Assembly (NCBI GenBank): GCA_038247465.1
Contig: JBBRUV010000221.1
Span: 1 to 8,425 of the forward strand
Direction: 5' to 3'
Length of the DNA stretch: 8,425 bases
Source of the DNA: JBBRNH01 sp038247465
GTDB lineage: Bacteria > Bacteroidota > Bacteroidia > Cytophagales > Spirosomataceae
Shown here: positions 6,887 through 8,425 of the stretch, piece by piece
Numbering within the stretch: the first letter of the stretch is position 1
Layout of the letters: the number at the start of each line of letters is the position of its first letter
The notes under the pieces: generated by a model
Database searches by the model: none
What the model was told of the DNA's origin: nothing
The model's input: only the letters and a program-made list of their open reading frames with translations
Program-made: the position numbers and the translations under genes

Positions 6887-7888
6887 CTACCACTTTATCA
6901 GAGCGGAGGCCCAGGTGAATCCGCTGCCAAACGCGGCCAGACAAACCAAGTCACCGGGTTGTACTTTACCCTGTTCCCAGGCTTCGGTAAGCGCAATGGG
7001 GATAGACGCGGCTGTGGTGTTGCCATACCGTTCGATATTATTGAACACGCGATCTTCGGGCAGACCCATCTGCTGCCGGACATACTCCGAAATGCGAATA
7101 TTGGCCTGATGCGGCACCAGCAAATTAATGTCGGTGGTTTGGTAGCCATTCGCGTCTAAGCTTTCGTTGATAACCTCGGCAAAACGCACCACAGCGTGTT
7201 TGAATACCGCATTGCCATTCATCACAACGTGGTGGCCGGTGTCGTCGAGCATCTCCTGACTCACAAATCGCCCGGTTCGGCTGCTGCCGGGGTCGCGCAG
7301 ATACAAATCTTCGGCGTAGCGACCGTCGGCGTGGAGGTGCGTCGAGAGAATCCGGCGGTCAGGGTTATCGGTGGCCTGCACCACAGCCGCGCCCGCGCCA
7401 TCGCCAAAAATCACGGCCACGCCCCGGCCCTCGGTAGTCTGCGTCATCAGCGATGACTGAATTTCTGACCCCACCACGAGCGCTGTTTTATACTGCCCGG
7501 TTTTGATAAACTGATCGGCTACCGACAGCGCGTAAATGAACCCCGAACATTGCTGCCGAACGTCAATCACGGCGCAACCGGCCAGGCCGAGTTCTCGTTG
7601 CATCAGAAAAGCCGAACCAGGAAAATAATAGTCGGGCGAGAGCGTAGCATACACAATCAGCTCAACGTCAGATGATTGTAGGCCAGCCCGGTCAAGGGCT
7701 TGCCGGGCGGCTGCGGTTGCCATGCTGGCGTTGGTGTGGGTGCCGGGCGTAAAAAAACGCCGTTCTTTGATGCCGGTGCGTTCCTGAATCCAGGCATCGT
7801 TGGTCTCCATGCGGTGGGCCAGATCGTTGTTGGCTACCACCGTTTCGGGAACGTAAAAGCCCAGACCCGTAATTGTTGAGTATGTCAT
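6887..7888 (-). CDS. fabH: 3-oxoacyl-ACP synthase III family protein (FabH-like)
   Basis: KAS III enzymes condense an acyl-CoA with malonyl-ACP to start fatty-acid synthesis; relatives serve in lipid or polyketide side pathways. The 333-residue protein is full length for the family. Residues 28-45 carry the 'ETNDAWIQERTGIKERRF' signature, and the Cys-His-Asn triad is present: Cys114 in 'DVRQQCSGFIYAL', His260 in 'VPHQANIRI' and Asn290 in 'ERYGNTTAASIPIAL'. The glycine-rich 'FGDGAGAAVV' lies at 161-170, and the C-terminus is the usual 'FGSGFTWASALIKW'. The Cys-to-His spacing is 146 residues against 132 in E. coli FabH, with the extra length in about 185-220. Such a variant may be a second, non-housekeeping FabH, so substrate use is uncertain. 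Its ATG overlaps the purS stop in an ATGA arrangement (7885-7888), implying translational coupling and a shared transcript. A likely terminator lies beyond its TAG stop. Confidence 0.9.
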   Translation of the reverse strand: MTYSTITGLGFYVPETVVANNDLAHRMETNDAWIQERTGIKERRFFTPGTHTNASMATAAARQALDRAGLQSSDVELIVYATLSPDYYFPGSAFLMQRELGLAGCAVIDVRQQCSGFIYALSVADQFIKTGQYKTALVVGSEIQSSLMTQTTEGRGVAVIFGDGAGAAVVQATDNPDRRILSTHLHADGRYAEDLYLRDPGSSRTGRFVSQEMLDDTGHHVVMNGNAVFKHAVVRFAEVINESLDANGYQTTDINLLVPHQANIRISEYVRQQMGLPEDRVFNNIERYGNTTAASIPIALTEAWEQGKVQPGDLVCLAAFGSGFTWASALIKW

Positions 7889-8133
7889 TGATGAAGGGTA
7901 AACGTGTAATCTTCCATGATAAGGTTGGCGAGAAGTTGGCGACAGGCGGCATCAACCTGCTCATGGGCAGTAGTTTCGTTGTCGGCTTCGACTGAAAGGG
8001 TAATGTGTTTGCCGATCCGAACGTCGTGAATCGTATCAAGATTTAGATTGTGAAGGCCGAGTTGTACGGCTTTTCCCTGCGGGTCGAGAATCTCGGCGCG
8101 AGTCATTATGTTGATTTCTGCGGTGAACTTCAT
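7885..8133 (-). CDS. purS: Phosphoribosylformylglycinamidine synthase subunit PurS
   Basis: PurS is the small subunit of the three-part FGAM synthase (PurS-PurQ-PurL), which converts FGAR, glutamine and ATP to FGAM in the fourth step of de novo purine synthesis. It bridges PurL and PurQ and helps pass ammonia. The 82-residue product begins 'MKFTAEINIMTRAEILDPQG', then 'KAVQLGLHNLNLDTIHDVRIGKHI' and ends 'LLANLIMEDYTFTL', matching the whole family at its usual length of about 80. The frame stays open for 31 further codons upstream, but that extension is encoded by the repeat at 8149-8244 and has no family match, so I choose the ATG at 8131-8133. The stop overlaps the start of the fabH-like gene. 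Upstream on the same strand is pssA, about 100 bp away; purQ and purL are not in the window. Confidence 0.92.
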   Translation of the reverse strand: MKFTAEINIMTRAEILDPQGKAVQLGLHNLNLDTIHDVRIGKHITLSVEADNETTAHEQVDAACRQLLANLIMEDYTFTLHQ

Positions 8134-8148
8134 AGAGGGGAGATAGAG

Positions 8149-8244
8149 CGCAGATGACGCAGATTTAAACTGATTTACGCAGATTTCTCCGCATCGCTGT
8201 AAAGAAAAAATCTGCGTGAATCCCAAAAATCTGCGTCATCTGCG
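8149..8244. repeat. Inverted repeat of four ACGCAGATTT units between pssA and purS
   Basis: The unit ACGCAGATTT occurs at 8157-8166 and 8177-8186 and in reverse complement at 8208-8217 and 8227-8236. Outer arms 8149-8166 and 8227-8244 match perfectly over 18 bp. Inner arms 8174-8186 and 8208-8220 match with one G-T pair, and the central loop is 8187-8207. The right edge encodes the last codons and the stop of the pssA gene (8236-8244), and the left edge ends 16 bases before the purS ATG. I recall very similar CGCAGAT/ATCTGCG repeats in intergenic regions of several Bacteroidota. In RNA it would fold into a long stem between two genes of one apparent operon and could attenuate or process the transcript. 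Confidence 0.8.
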
Positions 8245-8425
8245 TTCCATCTGATTATTAACCAATGATACCAAAACATACAACCCCACCACCAACGGCA
8301 CGGCTGCGAACTGCAAAAGTAACAACAACACCCCTGAAAGTCCCAGAAAGACGAACTTTACCCGGTTTTCGCGCCAGCCGAACGTCTTGAATTTCAGCGC
8401 AAACAGCGGGATTTCGGCCACCAAG
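8236..8425 (-). CDS. pssA: CDP-diacylglycerol-serine O-phosphatidyltransferase, C-terminal end (partial)
   Basis: Only the last 62 or so residues are in the window; the frame is open at the right edge, and the apparent first codon there is TTG, read here as an internal Leu. PssA transfers phosphatidyl from CDP-diacylglycerol to serine in the inner membrane, making phosphatidylserine, the precursor of phosphatidylethanolamine. The visible part, 'VAEIPLFALKFKTFGWRENRVKF' followed by two hydrophobic segments (about 24-40 and 42-56 of the fragment) and 'LYVLVSLVNN', matches the tail of Bacteroidota PssA as I know it. The CDP-alcohol phosphotransferase motif with its aspartates would lie outside the window, so the call rests on the tail and on the neighbouring purS, a pairing I recall from related genomes. 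The final residues 'MERR' and the stop are encoded inside the adjacent repeat, so the C-terminus appears to be repeat-derived. Confidence 0.75.
   Translation of the reverse strand, partial: LVAEIPLFALKFKTFGWRENRVKFVFLGLSGVLLLLLQFAAVPLVVGLYVLVSLVNNQMERR

Noticed and set aside
8134..8226. 31-residue N-terminal extension of PurS
   Set aside because: The extension is encoded by the ACGCAGATTT repeat and PurS family members begin at the MKFTAEIN methionine.
1..8425. A defence island, CRISPR array or biosynthetic cluster
   Set aside because: No cas, restriction, toxin-antitoxin, transposase or multi-enzyme cluster is seen; the genes are mainly housekeeping and the repeats are inverted pairs without regular spacers.

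Overview
The window looks like a piece of the chromosome of a Bacteroidota bacterium, most likely order Cytophagales (Spirosoma-like). Several things suggest this: the protein types (a short 'TECPRDAMQG'-type HMG-CoA lyase, a HesB-like protein without the C-terminal CGCG motif, a giant NtrY-like sensor kinase, a pssA-purS pairing), the absence of clear Shine-Dalgarno sequences, one promoter-like TAnnTTTG element, and AT-richer spacers between GC-richer genes. The assignment is by recognition, not by a database search.

Layout. 6-848 (+) is a hydroxymethylglutaryl-CoA lyase at the left edge. It converges on 885-1409 (-), a small membrane-anchored protein of unknown function, and one symmetric hairpin (846-887) carries both stop codons. 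Across a 113-bp divergent spacer lie 1523-1807 (+), a short HesB/IscA-like protein, then a long inverted repeat (1796-1882), then 1917-5714 (+), a 1265-residue sensor histidine kinase with about 12 membrane segments and three predicted extracytoplasmic regions. 5751-6326 (-) is a free-standing NUMOD4/HNH endonuclease-like gene converging on the kinase. 6421-6777 (+) is a small CoA-binding Rossmann protein. After a 25-bp perfect inverted repeat (6797-6880) comes a minus-strand cluster read right to left: pssA C-terminal end (8236-8425, cut by the window), an ACGCAGATTT-based inverted repeat (8149-8244), purS (7885-8133), and a fabH-like ketoacyl synthase III gene (6887-7888) whose ATG overlaps the purS stop.

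Function. Most genes are housekeeping: leucine or ketone-body carbon (HMG-CoA lyase), Fe-S related (HesB-like), de novo purine synthesis (PurS), phosphatidylserine synthesis (PssA) and acyl condensation (FabH-like). The purS-fabH overlap and common strand suggest co-transcription, possibly with pssA. No response regulator lies beside the large kinase, so its partner must be elsewhere.

I see no new multi-gene defence or mobile system. The most unusual content is (i) the multi-sensor kinase, (ii) the lone HNH gene, and (iii) four unrelated long inverted repeats at gene junctions, three of which contribute stop codons or terminal codons to the neighbouring proteins. No intergenic stretch exceeds 300 bases, and I saw no tRNA, rRNA, CRISPR array or intact insertion sequence.
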